From the NCBI GenBank assembly GCA_038363925.1, contig JAQQWL010000016.1, positions 496,001 through 560,000 of the forward strand: 64,000 nucleotides of DNA, in the 5' to 3' direction. The translations under genes and the position numbers were made by a program. Below the pieces are notes generated by a model. That model was not told the origin of the DNA and searched no databases. It worked only from the letters and a program-made list of their open reading frames with translations. This DNA comes from Apiospora phragmitis (lineage: Eukaryota > Ascomycota > Sordariomycetes > Amphisphaeriales > Apiosporaceae). This document shows, in pieces, positions 21,937 to 35,010 of the stretch; the stretch's first letter is position 1, and every line of letters begins with the position of its first letter.

Positions 21937-23442
21937 ATGAAAGTGTCAGGAACGAACATCGCCGAGATGCTGCGCCAGGCTAGCGCCAGTGACTTCGACG
22001 AGGACGAATCTACTCGCTTGGCCACCATCAAGGAGGCACAGCGCTTGATCAATCGGCTCCAACACCCTACAGAGCGCTGTTGGGAACTTGCGTTCGAGAA
22101 TTGGGTCATCCTTGGGGCCCTGCAGACTTTCATCGACCTGGGCATCTTCGAGCGTTGGCGCGATGCTGGCGGAGGTCTAGTGTCCCTTGAGAACCTATGC
22201 GGGTTGGCCAAAGCGGATATTGATCCGAAACTACTCGGTGAGTATCCCGGTCTTCCGCTAAATCCCTACAATACCCCCTCCCCCTCTCGTTGTAACCCCT
22301 TTAAGCCGCCGTAGTACAGACAATTGTTTTCCACTGTAGTGTGGTTTGCTGATACCCATCTCGGCGACAGTGAGATTGTGTCGTCTACTGGCAGCCAAGG
22401 ACCTCATCGAAGAGGTTGCCGAGGAACAGTATAAGCCCACTACGTTTAGCTTGGCTCTAGGGGATGAAGACTCACTCCAGGCAGGATGGATCCAATTTGG
22501 GTAAGTCGAGCCCTCTACCCCCTGAATATGTATCCCAAATGTAAGGCGCAGTCGACAGTTTCACTTCGGCCGCATCATATCAGTGTCACTTGTATAAATC
22601 CAGTTGAACTCGTCTTCAACCCAGGCTTCTGTCTAATATTTCCACAGACACGATCATTCAAAGTATAGCGGCTTGGACCACCTTTCACGATTCCTGAAAG
22701 AAACGTCCTATCGTGTTCCAATGGATGTAGGGAAATCCCCTACCGGCTTGGCTGCCCCGAGAACATCGGCTTCTGGGCCCGTTGCTCATCCACGCCGGAA
22801 CTCCAAGCAAGCTTCAGCGCCATGATGGAGAACTGGACCCGGTACAAAACGCATTGGACCGAGTACTTCGACACCAGCGTACTGCTAAGCTGCGATATCG
22901 ACACCTCCGCTCCTATCCTGGTGGACGTCGGGGGTAACAGAGGCCACGACATATCCCTCTTCCGGTCACGCCACCACGCCGTTATACCAGCGGGATCTCT
23001 TGTGCTTCAGGATCGCCCCGAAGCCCTAGCCCTGGCCGAGGTGGACCGGGACAAGATCCGCGTCATGCCGCACGACTTCCTGACGCCGCAGCTGGTGCGC
23101 AACGCCCGGGCTTACATGTTCCACGCGGTGTTCCACGACTGGACTGACGAGATGTCGCTTGTGATCCTGAAACACACGGCCGCGGCGATGAAGCCTGGCT
23201 ACTCGCGGCTCCTGATAGTCGACGTGGTGCTGCCGCCCACGGGCGCCAGCGCCTTCCAAGCGGGGATGGACGTGACCATGATGGGGTTGCTCTCGGCAAA
23301 GGAGCGGACGCAGCGGATGTGGGAAGAGTTGTTGTCGGGCGCTGGGTTCAGGATCTTGAAAATTTGGAGAGACCCTAAGCGTTATGAGTCTGTGATTGAG
23401 GCCGAACTGGGTGCACCTGAGGAGGGGGCACGCCAAATCTGA
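21937..23442 (+). CDS. SAM-dependent O-methyltransferase, secondary-metabolism type
   Basis: Three exons: 21937-22237, 22371-22500 and 22648-23442. The introns have GTGAGT and GTAAGT donors and CAG acceptors and keep phase. The N-terminal helical/dimerisation part (TERCWELAFENWVILGALQTFIDLGIF) is followed by the SAM-binding motif LVDVGGNRGHD, the acidic residue in VLQDRPEAL, and the catalytic-region motif MFHAVFHDWTD with LLIVDVVLP. This is the plant/fungal caffeate-type O-methyltransferase fold, common in polyketide and other metabolite clusters. Exon 3 changes frame after MDVGKSP, where a run of four C (22737-22740) would need a fifth. With it the length is 409 codons including the stop. 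The substrate is unknown. The neighbouring fructosamine-kinase pseudogene and broken MFS transporter may be remains of the same locus. Confidence 0.85.
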
Positions 23443-23689
23443 TTGTAGCCGGCCTCGAAGAGACGAAGGCTGTTTTGAGGCCTTCTTGTTACTCCTGGGC
23501 GTAACTTGTTTGTTATAAATCTGTCGTTCCTGATCGTCTGGCTTGGCATTGAATCGAAGTTGAGAAACCACGTCAACTTGAAGCTCATTGACATTGGGCA
23601 AATTATTGTACGGTTTGGTCATACGCATATTACCATAGCCAACCGATATCTCATTACAAACGAAAGAATTGCCTACCCCAGCTGCTTCA

Positions 23690-24905
23690 TTACAAAAAAG
23701 GAATTTGAGCCCCGGTAATACTCAGATCCCTTGACGGATCGTACCGCTCAAGACTGTCCAATGGTCTGTATTTCTCACATAGATACAGGATATCGTTGTA
23801 TGCGCTAACGGTCCGTTAGTAAACTCTCTCTTGTCGTGGAAACTTTTACCCACATCTGTCTTGATTGGCTGCCAGGATGGCCAGCCGAGTCAGTGAGATA
23901 GGGGTTGCGGTCGTCAAACTCCTCAACTGGCTCGGACGGCTCAATGAATCGTTGGTACATTCACATGTACACCGGTGAGTTGAAGTAGTATGCCCATGAG
24001 CATCTCCAGGTTCCGAACTCCATCTAGTTGTGTGCGTAGGTACATCCCGGGTCGAATATGATGGTCTCGCCTGTTTCCATATCGATGCCTACGTTCCTCT
24101 CCCAGAGATCACCGTGTACCAGAGCTGGTGTAATACGACGCCATTCGCTTTGTAGAACGCCTAGTAGTCGGGGTATAACCACTTCGATGAGCTGGCGGCA
24201 TGACGCGTCCAACGCTGGCCACTTGCCATTCGTCTCGTTGTCGTAACCGATAACGTCTTGGAGCTGACTGGTGAATGATTTCGCCCAGCTAGCCTCCCAG
24301 GTCACGGTTCGTTCCATGATTCCGATGACTGTGGGGACCGGGTAGCCAAAGAGGCCATTGGGTGATGTCGAGCCGTGCATCTGTGCTATCTGGGCTGCGA
24401 AACCTGCTGGCTCTGGCGCTGTCGACAGATCCATGTCGTGGAAGTCACCCAAGAAGAAATACACCGTTGCGTCCCCATTTATATACTTACCTCAGCCGAT
24501 GGCTTTTGGGACCAGACCAGGATATGCAGCGTCAATGTCGTTGGCTGACTGGAACTCCCCATTCACTACAGCTCGTGCTCCCTTCCCAACGATACACTGC
24601 AACCTTGTGAACTAATTCTTAATAACTGCATTCATAGGATACATACCTTCAAAAAGTAACGCTTTGGGTTTCCATCTCGCAATATAGCCGACACCTTTGC
24701 GGTCTTAGTCCAAGCCGAGATACCGCATGATTCCGCGGAGACAACCCGAGTACCCTCGGGCAAGACTGATTCCGGTAAAAATCAGCTATGGTGAGGGGTG
24801 ATAGTGAAAAGCTAGCATACGTATGGGAACAGTACCTTTGATCAAATTCTTGTGAATTCGAAAGGTCCCCTCAATCCCTTTCTCCCAGGTATTATTGGCC
24901 GACAT
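23690..24905 (-). pseudogene. Fructosamine/ketosamine-3-kinase family pseudogene (three in-frame stops)
   Basis: Four exons are recovered with good splice sites: 24836-24905 (MSANNTWEKGIEG), 24647-24765, 23854-24596 and 23690-23804. The exon lengths total 349 codons. Family motifs are present: VSAESCGISAWTKTAKV, FFLGDFHDMD, the catalytic ALVHGDLWERN and IIFDPG, and the C-terminal IAYNDILYLCEKYRPLD. Within this continuous frame there are three stops: TGA at 24492-24494, where a Trp codon is expected after KAIG; TAG at 24024-24026 after CTYAHN; and TGA at 23961-23963 after NSPVYM. Family members phosphorylate ketoamine adducts on proteins or small molecules, and the fungal branch is poorly studied. 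Splice sites, spacing and frame are all kept, so the loss looks recent and due to point mutation. Confidence 0.85.
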
Positions 24906-25582
24906 TCTTGTTGGCTTGTTGATTTGAGGCTAACTATGGAATGACGAGTATAGTGTTGCTCGACATAATAAGGGTTCCTCTTGGTAAGGGGCCGAAGTGA
25001 TATGAAAAGAGGAGAGTTTAAGTAGGTAGTAACACCCGCGAGTTTGTTTCTCAGTCCCTCGGTGTCTTCAGCGACGAACAACCTTGGGATAAGCGCTTGC
25101 CTTGAGGGGTCGAGCGCCTGCAGTTGGAGAAGCCCGACTCTCTCAAGTTCCATAAGAACACGAACACTCGTACGAAGTACACACCACTAAACTCTTGTTC
25201 TGTGTCCACGCAATGGCAAGGTCTCGGTGGTTCGAAGTAATGGCCTCGTTTAGAGTGCACAAGTATGATCAGGGGCAACTCACATGACTCCGAATTTTTT
25301 CCCTTTCTATTTTGCGATCTGGGTTTGTGAGCAGCTTACTGCTAAATATATATCTGTTTATGGAATACTTGTGGAATGCGCATGAATCCATAGCGGTTGG
25401 GTTGGTCCGTACCATACGTCTGGCTAACACATGTAATGTACCCTTATCAAGACCAACCAACTATTGTTGTGCGGGGTTCGTACAGGGGCCTCCTCCCTTC
25501 ATTCTCATGCTATCATTCGGCTACGCTTTTGCAGCACCCGTATGATACCAACTCCCCTGTTGATCTCATTTGTTGTTGAGAA
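24906..25582. other. Divergent intergenic region
   Basis: Lies between the start of the kinase pseudogene (minus) and the start of the interrupted MFS gene (plus). It would have held both promoters, so the two may once have been co-regulated. Nothing else is seen. Confidence 0.5.
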
Positions 25583-26440
25583 ATGACTCAGGTCACGCAC
25601 TTGAAAGATATGGAAAGCCAAGAAAGCCGTCGCGACGAAGTCGGAGAGCAGGTGCAGGTATCCTACAGCGCGTTCAGCTATACGGAGAAATGGTGCATCG
25701 TCTCCATCGTCTCATACGCAGCGTGGTTTTCTACCGTGGGCAGCTTCATCTATTATCCGGCGTTGCAACTACTATCACAATCACTATCTGTCTCGGTTGA
25801 CAAGATCAACCTGACAATTACTTCATACATGGCGGTTGCTACGATAGCCCCGACGTTAGTGGGAGACGCCGCGGATGTTCTGGGTCGCCGACCTGTCCAT
25901 ATTGTGGTCCTGAGCGTATATACTGCGAGCAACATCGTTATAGCTTTGACGAAGACGTATTCAGCTCTGTTAGGATTCAGAGTAATGCAGGCATTGGCGG
26001 TATCTGGTGAATAGGTCCCACGGCTGACTCACTAAGAAACGAACACAGACTAACGTGAACCCGGATTAGGAACGTTTTCGGTGGCATACGGCGTGATAAC
26101 GGACATTGCATCTCCTGCCGAGAGGGGAACTTTCGTGAGCGCTGTCTCTTTCGCGTAAGAGGATGAATATACGTTCAATTGAATTGTCAGCTAAAAGTCT
26201 ATTACAGAATTACAATCGCACCAAGTGTTGGCCCTATCATTGGAGGGGCCTTGTCTTATGCTGCTGGCTGGACATGGATCTTCTGGTTTCTGGCAATAGC
26301 ATCCAGTTTATGCTTGTTGTTGGTGGTATTTCTGCTACTTGAGACGTCGCGGAGAATCGTTGGGAATGGGTCGGTACGACCCCCTAGGCACTTGCGATTG
26401 CCGATACCTACCTTGATGCGCCATTGGAAGGAAGGAGACT

Positions 26441-26445
26441 ATGGC
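26441..26445. repeat. Target-site duplication, left copy, of Gypsy element 1
   Basis: ATGGC directly before the LTR start TGTCACACGC. The same five bases follow the other LTR at 44197-44201. A 5-bp duplication is normal for Ty3/Gypsy integration. Confidence 0.92.
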
Positions 26446-26678
26446 TGTCACACGCATGCTAACGAAGGCATGCATACCGGTCCAACAAATAACGGCATTC
26501 CTGAAGGATATGGCGGCCAAGGGACAAAGGGATGTCCGGAGGATGCCAGACTAGGTGTATATAAACCTAACGAATCACCCTCCTAGAAGGAGAGGAAGGA
26601 TAGAAAATTAGAGCCCCTAGAAGTGCTATAATTAATTATTAGCTAAATTAAAACTAAGCCTTTATTACCCTTATTATA
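26446..26678 (+). repeat. 5' LTR of Gypsy element 1
   Basis: Direct repeat of 43964-44196. The first ~180 bp keep normal base composition, while the inner part is RIP-altered toward A/T (…CCCTTATTATA against …CCCTTGTCACA in the other copy). Confidence 0.92.
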
Positions 26679-28029
26679 AATAATTAATTATTACCTTTTT
26701 TATATATATAAGTTTATATAAATTATAAGTATAAAATAATCGAGAGAATTTTTAATTTATATATATTTTTATACTCGATTCGTTAAAAAAGGAATCTAGT
26801 TTTAAAGAGTCTAGCTTTAAAAAAGAATTTAATTTTAAAGAATTAAAAAAACTAACTCTTAATTATTAATTTTTATTAAAAAATATTCCTTTATTTATAT
26901 TATTAAAATAAATTAATTATTTTAATTCTATTTAATAAAATGATTTTCTACTTCGTATATAATTTATTAATTCTAATTAATTAGCATAAAGCTTCGCCTC
27001 CGAGCCCTATATCGCATCGGAATAACCTGTCCCCGACACCTCTATTCTAACGACCGACTACCTTAGTTATCTACCACTTTTAAACCTTATCTTTAAAAGA
27101 ATCGACTATCTATTACCGCCGCCCTCGCGGTCACGTAAGGAAGACGCTATTATAACTTCCCCTTAACTTAGTTCGTTTAATCGAATTATTTTATATAATC
27201 CCTTAGAGCTTAGAGCTATTACGCTTAACGCGAAAAATAACCTCCTTATAATAAATATCGTAATCGAGCATTTATAAAAATAAATTATAGATTTTTATTA
27301 ACGAATAAAAGATACCTTTTAAATAATCTAGCGTTACTTTTAATATATTAATAAAAAAACCTTATTATTTTATAAAATAATATAACGTTATACGACACGT
27401 TTATAACCTTATCGCTTAAATATACTAATAAGGTATTAAAGCTGTTTAAAAATAAATTTAAAAGTTTTATTAATAAATAAAAGCCTCGAGTAACGTTTTT
27501 ATTTAAAACGTTTAAAATATTATCGCTTAATTAATTAATAACGAAACCGGTTATAATAAAGTAATAAATTAGTTATAAACTATTATTATTTATTAATAAA
27601 AAATACTCCTCTTTTTAAGAAAAAGTTTTAAAAAATAATACGACTTTAACTAAAACGTAAAATATTAAGCGAATTAAAAAGAAAATTAAATTAAAAACCT
27701 CTTAACTCGCGAATATACCGATCTTTTATAAATTAATAAAAGGATTTAAAAATAAATTAAGGGTATTTAAACTTATATTTAAGCCGCCTTTTAAAAAATT
27801 AACGATTAATTTATTTATAAATAATATATTATAATCGAATTAATTTTAAATAGTATAAATCGACGAGTAATAACCGCTATTCTCGGGGAAAATATATCTC
27901 GATATACTTTAATACGCCCCTTTATTAAATACTTTAAATTAACCGCCTTTACGATTAATTAATTATTAATACCTATATTTTAACAAGAATAAGCCCGCTA
28001 AATAATAAGAGGTATAAAACGATAATACG

Positions 28030-28390
28030 AAGCCGCTAGAGCCGGGCTAATCCTTTTTAACCCTCTACTTATTAGCGGTACGACAAGAAATGGCGTCTAA
28101 GGACCCTTTATAAGCATCCCTGGTATTAAAACAGACTCCGACCTTAATAACGAGTTAAACGGAAACGACTTTAAACGAGGACCTCCTAAGGGACCCCCTC
28201 GTTAGACACCCTTTATGTCCGGAGGCACAAGACCTGCACGACGCAGTATCCCTGCCACCATTAACCTAATCCACTTAAAGTAACCCCCCTCGTACAATAG
28301 TAAGGATCGGGCCGAGTTCAAGCCCTAGTGGCAAAAGGTAGAAGCCTATATCGAGACCTACGAGGAGAGCTTTAACTCTAATGCCCGACG
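28030..28390. other. Patch of near-normal GC inside the AT-rich element
   Basis: Within the heavily AT-biased 5' half of Gypsy element 1, this ~360-bp stretch keeps many C and G bases (for example GGACCCCCTCG, GTCCGGAGGCAC). It precedes a gag-like reading (VEAYIETYEESFNSNARR at about 28338). It either escaped RIP or has a different origin. Confidence 0.5.
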
Positions 28391-29399
28391 TATTAATTAA
28401 GTTAGCTCCTTTTTAACGGTTAAAACTTAAACCTAGCACTAATAGCGGGTTAAATAAATAAAAGGCCTAAGTCTTATAAATAAATAAAACTAATACGTAT
28501 AAGCTTTATGAGAATAATTTATAAACTTCTCCGAACGTTTTTATAATATAATAAAAATAAAAAACCTTAGATATAAAAATAATATTAATTAATATTTATT
28601 AAAACTTTTAAACTTTAATAATATAGTTTAATATTTTAAAACTATATTTTAATAATATATTATTAAAACTTTATTCGACGAAATTACCCGCCTCGTTTAT
28701 TTTAAATAAAGAAGTCTTTTTATTATAAACGAAGATTTCTTATTTATTATATAAAAAGCCGGATTAATTTATAAAAATATAATAATTAATCTTAAGCTTT
28801 TTAAACTAAAAAAAGCATATTCGCTTTAATACTTAAACAGTCGAAAATAAATAAAAGTATAAATTAAAATAATCGCGCCGCCTTTAACTTAAATTTATCT
28901 TTAAAACGAAATAATTAGTTATAAAAAAATATAAGCGAAAATAAGTAAGCGTTTAATATTAAAGCGAAGAAATAAGCTAATATTAAAAAAGCTTTAATAA
29001 AAATTAATTAAAACGATATTAATAAACGTAAAGCCGATAAGGTTTAATGTTAATATTATAAACGCGATAATTATTATACTTTAAAATGCTTTACTTAAAA
29101 AAATATCGACGGAAACGAGCTTCTTATACTAGTTAAAACTTCACCCTTAAAAAAAAGGTATAAAAGAAAACCTTATAATTAAAAGGGCTAAAGTATAAGC
29201 GGTCTTAATATTTACGCCTTTACCTTTACTACTAGACTTTATAGAGGTTAAATCCGATTCGAATTTTTAACTAGCCTTCGCAATTCACCTAGCGAGATAT
29301 TAAGGCCAACTAAAAATATCTCACTTATTAACGCTATAAAAAGAATAAGGAACGATACTAAGCTAGCCGTAATAAGAAAATTAAGCTTATAAAACCTCG

Positions 29400-31230
29400 A
29401 TTAAAAAAACGCCGCATAATTATAATATATTTTAAAATTAAACTTAATTACGAAACTATTTTAAAAGTATTATTAAATACCGGAAATATAATTTTTATCT
29501 TATTACTTAACGTCGCGGTTTTTTATAAACTTTTACTCGTTACCCGACTCTTTTTTAAGCCTTTATACGCTTTTAACGATATTATTAATCTTAACGGAGG
29601 TAAATATTATATAAAAAACCTCGTAATTAAGTACATTAATTATTACTCCTCTTTAAGTTTTAAAATTATACCGCTCGAAAGAGATATAAAAGCGATCTTA
29701 CCTCTATAATAATTTTAAGAACACGAGCTAATTAATTTTTAAAACTTAAATTAAAACTTAAGATTAATTTTAACTAAGTATTTCGAAAGCTATAATGAGC
29801 CTATAATATCCGTAGCCGATATTACGAACGTATTATTTATAATATTTAAAAAGTTTCGAAAATTTTTACTTATTATATTAAAAGCGGTAATTACTAAGCT
29901 ACTCGATTATTAATTATAAGATTACGCCGTAAATTTAATAAAGAATAAATAACCCTTTTAAAGCCTTTTATATTTAATAACTATTTACGAGCTTAATATA
30001 TTTAAACTATAAATCGAAAATATACTAGCTACGGGGAGAATACGACCTTTTAAAACACCCTACGGCGTATTAATAATATTCGTTAATAAGAAAGACTTAA
30101 AGGATTCGCTTAAACCGGTTATAAATTATTAAGGGCTAAACCGCGTAATAATCTCGATAAAACACCCGATACCCTTTATTTATAAATTATAAGCTAAGCT
30201 TTAAAGAGTAAAGTAGTTTATAAAAATCGATTTAAAAACGAGATTTTAACTTATCTAGATTAGGGAAAGTAACGAATAAAAAACAACGTTTCGATATAAG
30301 TACGACTTATTTAAATATACCGTTATACCCTTTAAAATAATTAACGCCTTATTTACTTTCTAAGTTATAATAAACTACCTTTTTTAAAACATATTAAATA
30401 TAAGCGTCCTCGTATACTTTAATAATTTTTTAATCTATATAACTATAAAAAAAATATAATAAAATCGTAAAAAAAGTTTTATAAAAACTTATTAAACATT
30501 ACTTAATTATATTATTAAAAAAATATAAATAATAAATAACCGAAATAAAGTTTTTAAGCTTTAATATTAATAAGGAAAATATCGTTATAATATAAAACAA
30601 GGTCGAACATATCCGGAGATAATAAGCTTTAAAATTTAAAAAAAAAGTTTTAATAGTTTATTAAGTTCGCGAACTTTTACCGCCGCTTTATTTATCGTTT
30701 CTTTATAATCGTTAAACTAATTACGGATATTTAAAATAGCGACCTTTAAAATTAAAAATAAATAAACGAGAAGTAAATAACTTTTAAAAAGTTTAAAGAA
30801 CGATTCGTAATAGCTCCGGTTCTTACCTAGTTTAACCTAGCTAAGCTTATAAGCGTTAAAACCGACGCCTTGAACTTTATTATTAATAAAGTACTCTTAT
30901 TAAAGAACTTAAACGAGAAATAGTATTTAATTATATTCTATTTATAAAAAATAATATTTATAGAGATAAATTACGAAATATATAATAAAGAATTATTTTT
31001 AATAATAGATTATTTTAATCGATAAAGATATTACATAAAAAGAGTTATATATAAAGTCGAGGTATTTATAGATTATTAAAACTTAATGTACTTTACTATA
31101 GTAAAAATACTTAACCGCTAGTAAGCTCGATAGTTTTAAAAGCTTTTATCTTATTAGTTTATTATTAATTACCGACTAGGAAAGTAAAATAAAAAGGCCG
31201 ATATATTATCTAGATTACCTTAATACCGCC
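29400..31230 (+). pseudogene. Gypsy element 1 pol: protease, reverse transcriptase and RNase H remains
   Basis: Despite many stops, plus-strand frames keep the Ty3/Gypsy order. A retroviral-type protease (LLNTGN in place of the catalytic Asp motif) lies near 29460. RT (TPYGVLIIFVNKKD, FIKIDL, FRYKYDLFKYTVIPF, VLVYFNNFLIY) lies at about 30050-30440. RNase H (INYEIYNKELFLIIDYF) lies near 30970-31020. Stop codons are mostly TAA/TAG where Trp or Gln is expected, fitting RIP. Confidence 0.8.
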
Positions 31231-31859
31231 TTAAAAAAGGGGGGAATAAAGACTAGTTAATTACGATGGTTTTAAAGGAGTTATTTTTTTCGTTAAAATT
31301 CTTAAATAAAACTTTAATAGTTATTATCTTAATGTTTAACCGACTATATAGCATATTAATACTTAAATAAACGGACTAGTTTTTTAATTTAATTAAAGTA
31401 GAATTTTTAAACGATTTAAATTATTAAGCTTAATTTATTAACCTTAAAAAAGAACTAAAATAAATTAACGGTCTTTTTTATTAAAAAGGACGCTTTTAAA
31501 TCCTACCTTTTTTATAAAATTAGGTACTTAAATTTAAATATAATATTAAAATAATAAGATATATAAATATTAATAAAACGTTAAAACTTATTACGTAAAA
31601 TTTTTAATAATTAAGATTAGCGGATAAAATACGTAACTTTATTAATAAATACGTAAAGTGCTAACGAAATAAGCTATCTCGGTACGCCCATTTAAGACTT
31701 TTATAATTAATAAAGCTTTATTATAAATTATAATATACGATTATAATAAACTTTATTATAAACCTTTTTTTTAATAGATACGATTTAATTTAAGTTATAA
31801 TAAACTTTTATATTAAGATAGGGTATTTTATTCTTTTTTAATAAAATAAAACAAAGGCT

Positions 31860-32330
31860 AATAATTTTATCCGTATTTCGTACGAGAACATTAGTGTTTA
31901 TACGGCATACCCTTAAATATTATCTCGGATAAAAATTCCAGATTAATTACGTATATTTAAAAGGATTTCTTAAAACTAATAGGCGTAAAGTTAAGGATAA
32001 ATATTACCTTTTATTTTTAAATCAATCAATAAATAAAAAGATTTAATTAAATATTAGAAATTTATTTCCGGGCTTTTATTAATTATAAGATATTTAATTA
32101 AAAAACTTATTTTTAATAACCGAGTTTATTTATAATAATTCTATTATCATACTTTTAAAAATAATACCTTTCTACGCGAACTACGGCTATTATTTAGCTG
32201 CTTATAATCCTTTTTTAAGCACCTTTTAAACCCCGGTAGTTATTTATATATATATTAAATAATATAGGTTTAAAAAACCGCCCGAAAGTAATTAAATAAG
32301 AGCCGAGAACGTATAAAAAAGTAGGTTAAT
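31860..32330 (+). pseudogene. Gypsy element 1 integrase remains
   Basis: The plus strand reads TEFIYNNSIIILLKIIPF and YANYGYY at about 32120-32180, the conserved AEFAYNNS...PFFANYGYHP block near the end of the Gypsy integrase domain. Weaker core-domain similarity (YLKGFLKTNRRKVK) precedes it. The element continues to 32580, where the nested Fot1 element B enters. Confidence 0.75.
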
Positions 32331-32751
32331 AAATAATAAATTAAAGTACTCGTTTATACTAAAGATTAATTAATTATATTTAATATAAAAAGTATTAAAA
32401 TTAAATAATTTATTAAAAAGCTAGATCGTAAGTTATTAAAATTATTTTAAGTTTTTAAAGTAATATTATTTACCGTTATTAAATTTAAATTTTTTAAAGC
32501 TTAAAGAATTTATAACTCTTTTTATATATAGTTTATAAAGTTATATTATATTAATAATTAAGAACTCTTTAACCTTAACGTACTTTATAAGCGAGCTACG
32601 TATATAAGCGAGCTATATACTTTTTATTATTAAGCTTTATAAGTTATAAATTAATTTAATTATAACGCTTAGAATTAATTAAATATATTAATAATTATTA
32701 TTTTTAGAGGTTTTTATATTATTTTAATAAGTGCGCGTTTTATACCCGGGC

Positions 32752-32756
32752 TTTCT
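32752..32756. repeat. Target-site duplication, left copy, of Gypsy element 2
   Basis: TTTCT here pairs with TTTCC at 42043-42047. The one difference is a C/T transition. The intact relative (element A, reversed) reads TCTCC at this point, so both copies look RIP-changed. Confidence 0.75.
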
Positions 32757-33472
32757 TATAACGAACGTTATTTAGGTTTTAAAGGAAACCTAGTAAGACG
32801 TACTAGGGTTTATGTTAATAATACGAGAGAGTATTTAAACGTGCGATAAAGTTCCGCCTTTATTAATATAGTATGTAATGGTTATAAGAAGGAAGGTAAT
32901 TAAAGTGCGTAAATTTAAAAGAATTTATAATAGTTTTATTAAAGCTGTTTATTTTATTAATAAGTTAAGATTAATATTTAAATTAATTATTAAAGTAAAG
33001 ATTGTTTATATAAAATATATAGAGAATATTTATCGTTATATATTTAATCCTTTTTTTATTAATTTACGCCGAATTATTAAGAGCATTATGATCTTAAAGT
33101 TCCGGGATTATTAAAAGCGTCGTGATCTTATAACTCCGGGATTATTAAGAGCGTTATAATTTTATAGCTCTTTATTTTATTAGTACGTAACTCTGTTTTA
33201 TTTATCTAACTTATATTAATTATTTCTGCCCGTTTATTCCTGCCTGTTCATCTTGTGTTATTTTTCGAGTGCTATCTTAGGTTAGCCGTGTACGTTTATT
33301 ATTATAATATCGGTTATTATAGTTAATATAGTAAACTTTTATTATTATAGGTAGGGTTATAAGCGTTAACCGGTGGGGTTAATAATTATTTATTAGTTTA
33401 TAAACGCTTCGGGTTATTTTAATTCTATTTTAAAGGTGGGTACTAGCTGCGTTATCGGGTTAAATCGTAATA
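32757..33472 (-). repeat. 3' LTR of Gypsy element 2 (left copy)
   Basis: Direct repeat of ~41404-42042 with mostly transition differences. It contains a 78-codon plus-strand open frame (32878-33114) that is only AT-rich LTR sequence and not a gene. Confidence 0.85.
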
Positions 33473-33979
33473 TTATTCCTCTTTTTTTTATTACTTTATT
33501 CTTAAAGTAGTTAATTATTATAAATATTTATTATAATATATGTTTATTATAGTTTTAAGTCGTATTGAGAAATTTTTTATTAAAGATTACGACCGTTTTT
33601 TTATAGTTATATTTTTTTAATAATTATTTAATTAATATATTTTATTTATATTATTTTAAGAATAAAAAGTTGAATTATTATATTTTAAATTATTTTTCTC
33701 GTTATAAAGAGTATATAAGTCGCGGTCGTTTATATAACGGCTTTTTAATTATTTTATTTTTAAAGAAGGTTTTAAAGTAGTAGCGAAAGTTAAACGCGGA
33801 CGAGGAGAACGCGAGCGAGAAGCTTTTATTACTTTATTTAAAGCTAATTAAGCTTTAGTTTTAACTTATCGAGGCGGTAGGTCGTTTATTATAAATTCGA
33901 AAGATCCGTCGAAAGGTGAAGGAAAAGGGCGCCGATTTATTTAATTATAATATAAAAGAGTTAAATAAGGAGAACGATA

Positions 33980-34140
33980 TCCTTCCTATGCTAGATAGCT
34001 ACGAGGGTTGTTTAGTTAGTAACCTTCGGAACCTGGGCGTCCTTACCGATGTGGACTAGTTTTCCCTAGGTCTGGCTGACTTTAAGGGCCTGGGTCTTTT
34101 AGTGCCTCTTATCGTTGCTTGAACTTTTAAAGTTTCTTCG
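33980..34140. other. Near-normal GC patch in Gypsy element 2
   Basis: About 160 bp with preserved C/G (for example ACCTGGGCGTCCTTACCGAT, TAAGGGCCTGGG) between the left LTR and the integrase remains. It contrasts sharply with the surrounding AT-rich sequence. Confidence 0.5.
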
Positions 34141-34879
34141 CAGCGTTTATTAAGTGTTTTTTAAGTTTTTAAGTATTATTTTCTAATAGGTAACCCTTTT
34201 ATTAAACGAGGTATTAAAAGTTTTATCTAAGTTTTCTTTTATTAATAATTTTTTTAATTTTATATTCGTATTAATTCGTTTCGATTTCTAGTTATATTTC
34301 GATTCTTATATTTTTAAAAGTTAATTTAAATAATAAAATATAGAATATTAAGTATATTCGTATTATTTTAAGTAGTAATAATTAGTAATTAATTCTTAAA
34401 ATAACTTTTATAATTTTAAATAGTTTAATTTTTTTAAAGTCTAGTTTTTCGTTAAGTCGCCTAGTTTTAATATTTCGTTATAAGAGGTATACTTTTTTTT
34501 TAAGGTTAATCCTTTTAATCTAGTTTAGTTAATATATTTTTTTATTTATTATTAAAAAAAGATATGGTTTTATTATAACGTAATTTAAAGTTTTTTTAAA
34601 TTTTTTTATTTATATAATCGCGATTAGTACTAGCTTTTTTTTAAGGGTTTCTTAATAATCTCCGGGTTATACCCGTAATTTATTTAAAATAATAATATAC
34701 GTATAGTTTCGTTATTTATATTATTATAAACGAATTAAATTATAAGTAATAATTATATTTAATTATTTTATTCGTAATTAGTATAATAGCGTAGGTATTA
34801 TTTTAAGGTCTAGTTTATCCGCTCGGTTTATTTATTTATTTAAAGGTGGTAAGCTATAGATAGTTTATATTTAATACCG

Positions 34880-35010
34880 AGTTATATTATAAGTAATTTT
34901 TAAAATTTAGCGGTGAACAGCTTGTTTTTATCGGAGATGATCGTTTCGGGCAGCCCATACTAGTTAACGATTATTCGAAGGAATATATAACCTAGGTTAT
35001 TAATATTACT
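34880..35010 (-). pseudogene. Gypsy element 2 integrase core remains
   Basis: The minus strand reads YGLPETIISDKNKLFTAKF, the integrase core block usually written GLPxxIxSDRDxxFTSxFW, including its catalytic Asp. Flanking sequence is broken by stops. This fixes the orientation of element 2 as minus. Confidence 0.85.

Noticed and set aside
32878..33114. 78-codon plus-strand open frame in the AT-rich block
   Set aside because: It lies wholly inside the left LTR of Gypsy element 2, is biased to Ile/Lys/Tyr by AT content, and is not matched by an open frame in the other LTR copy.
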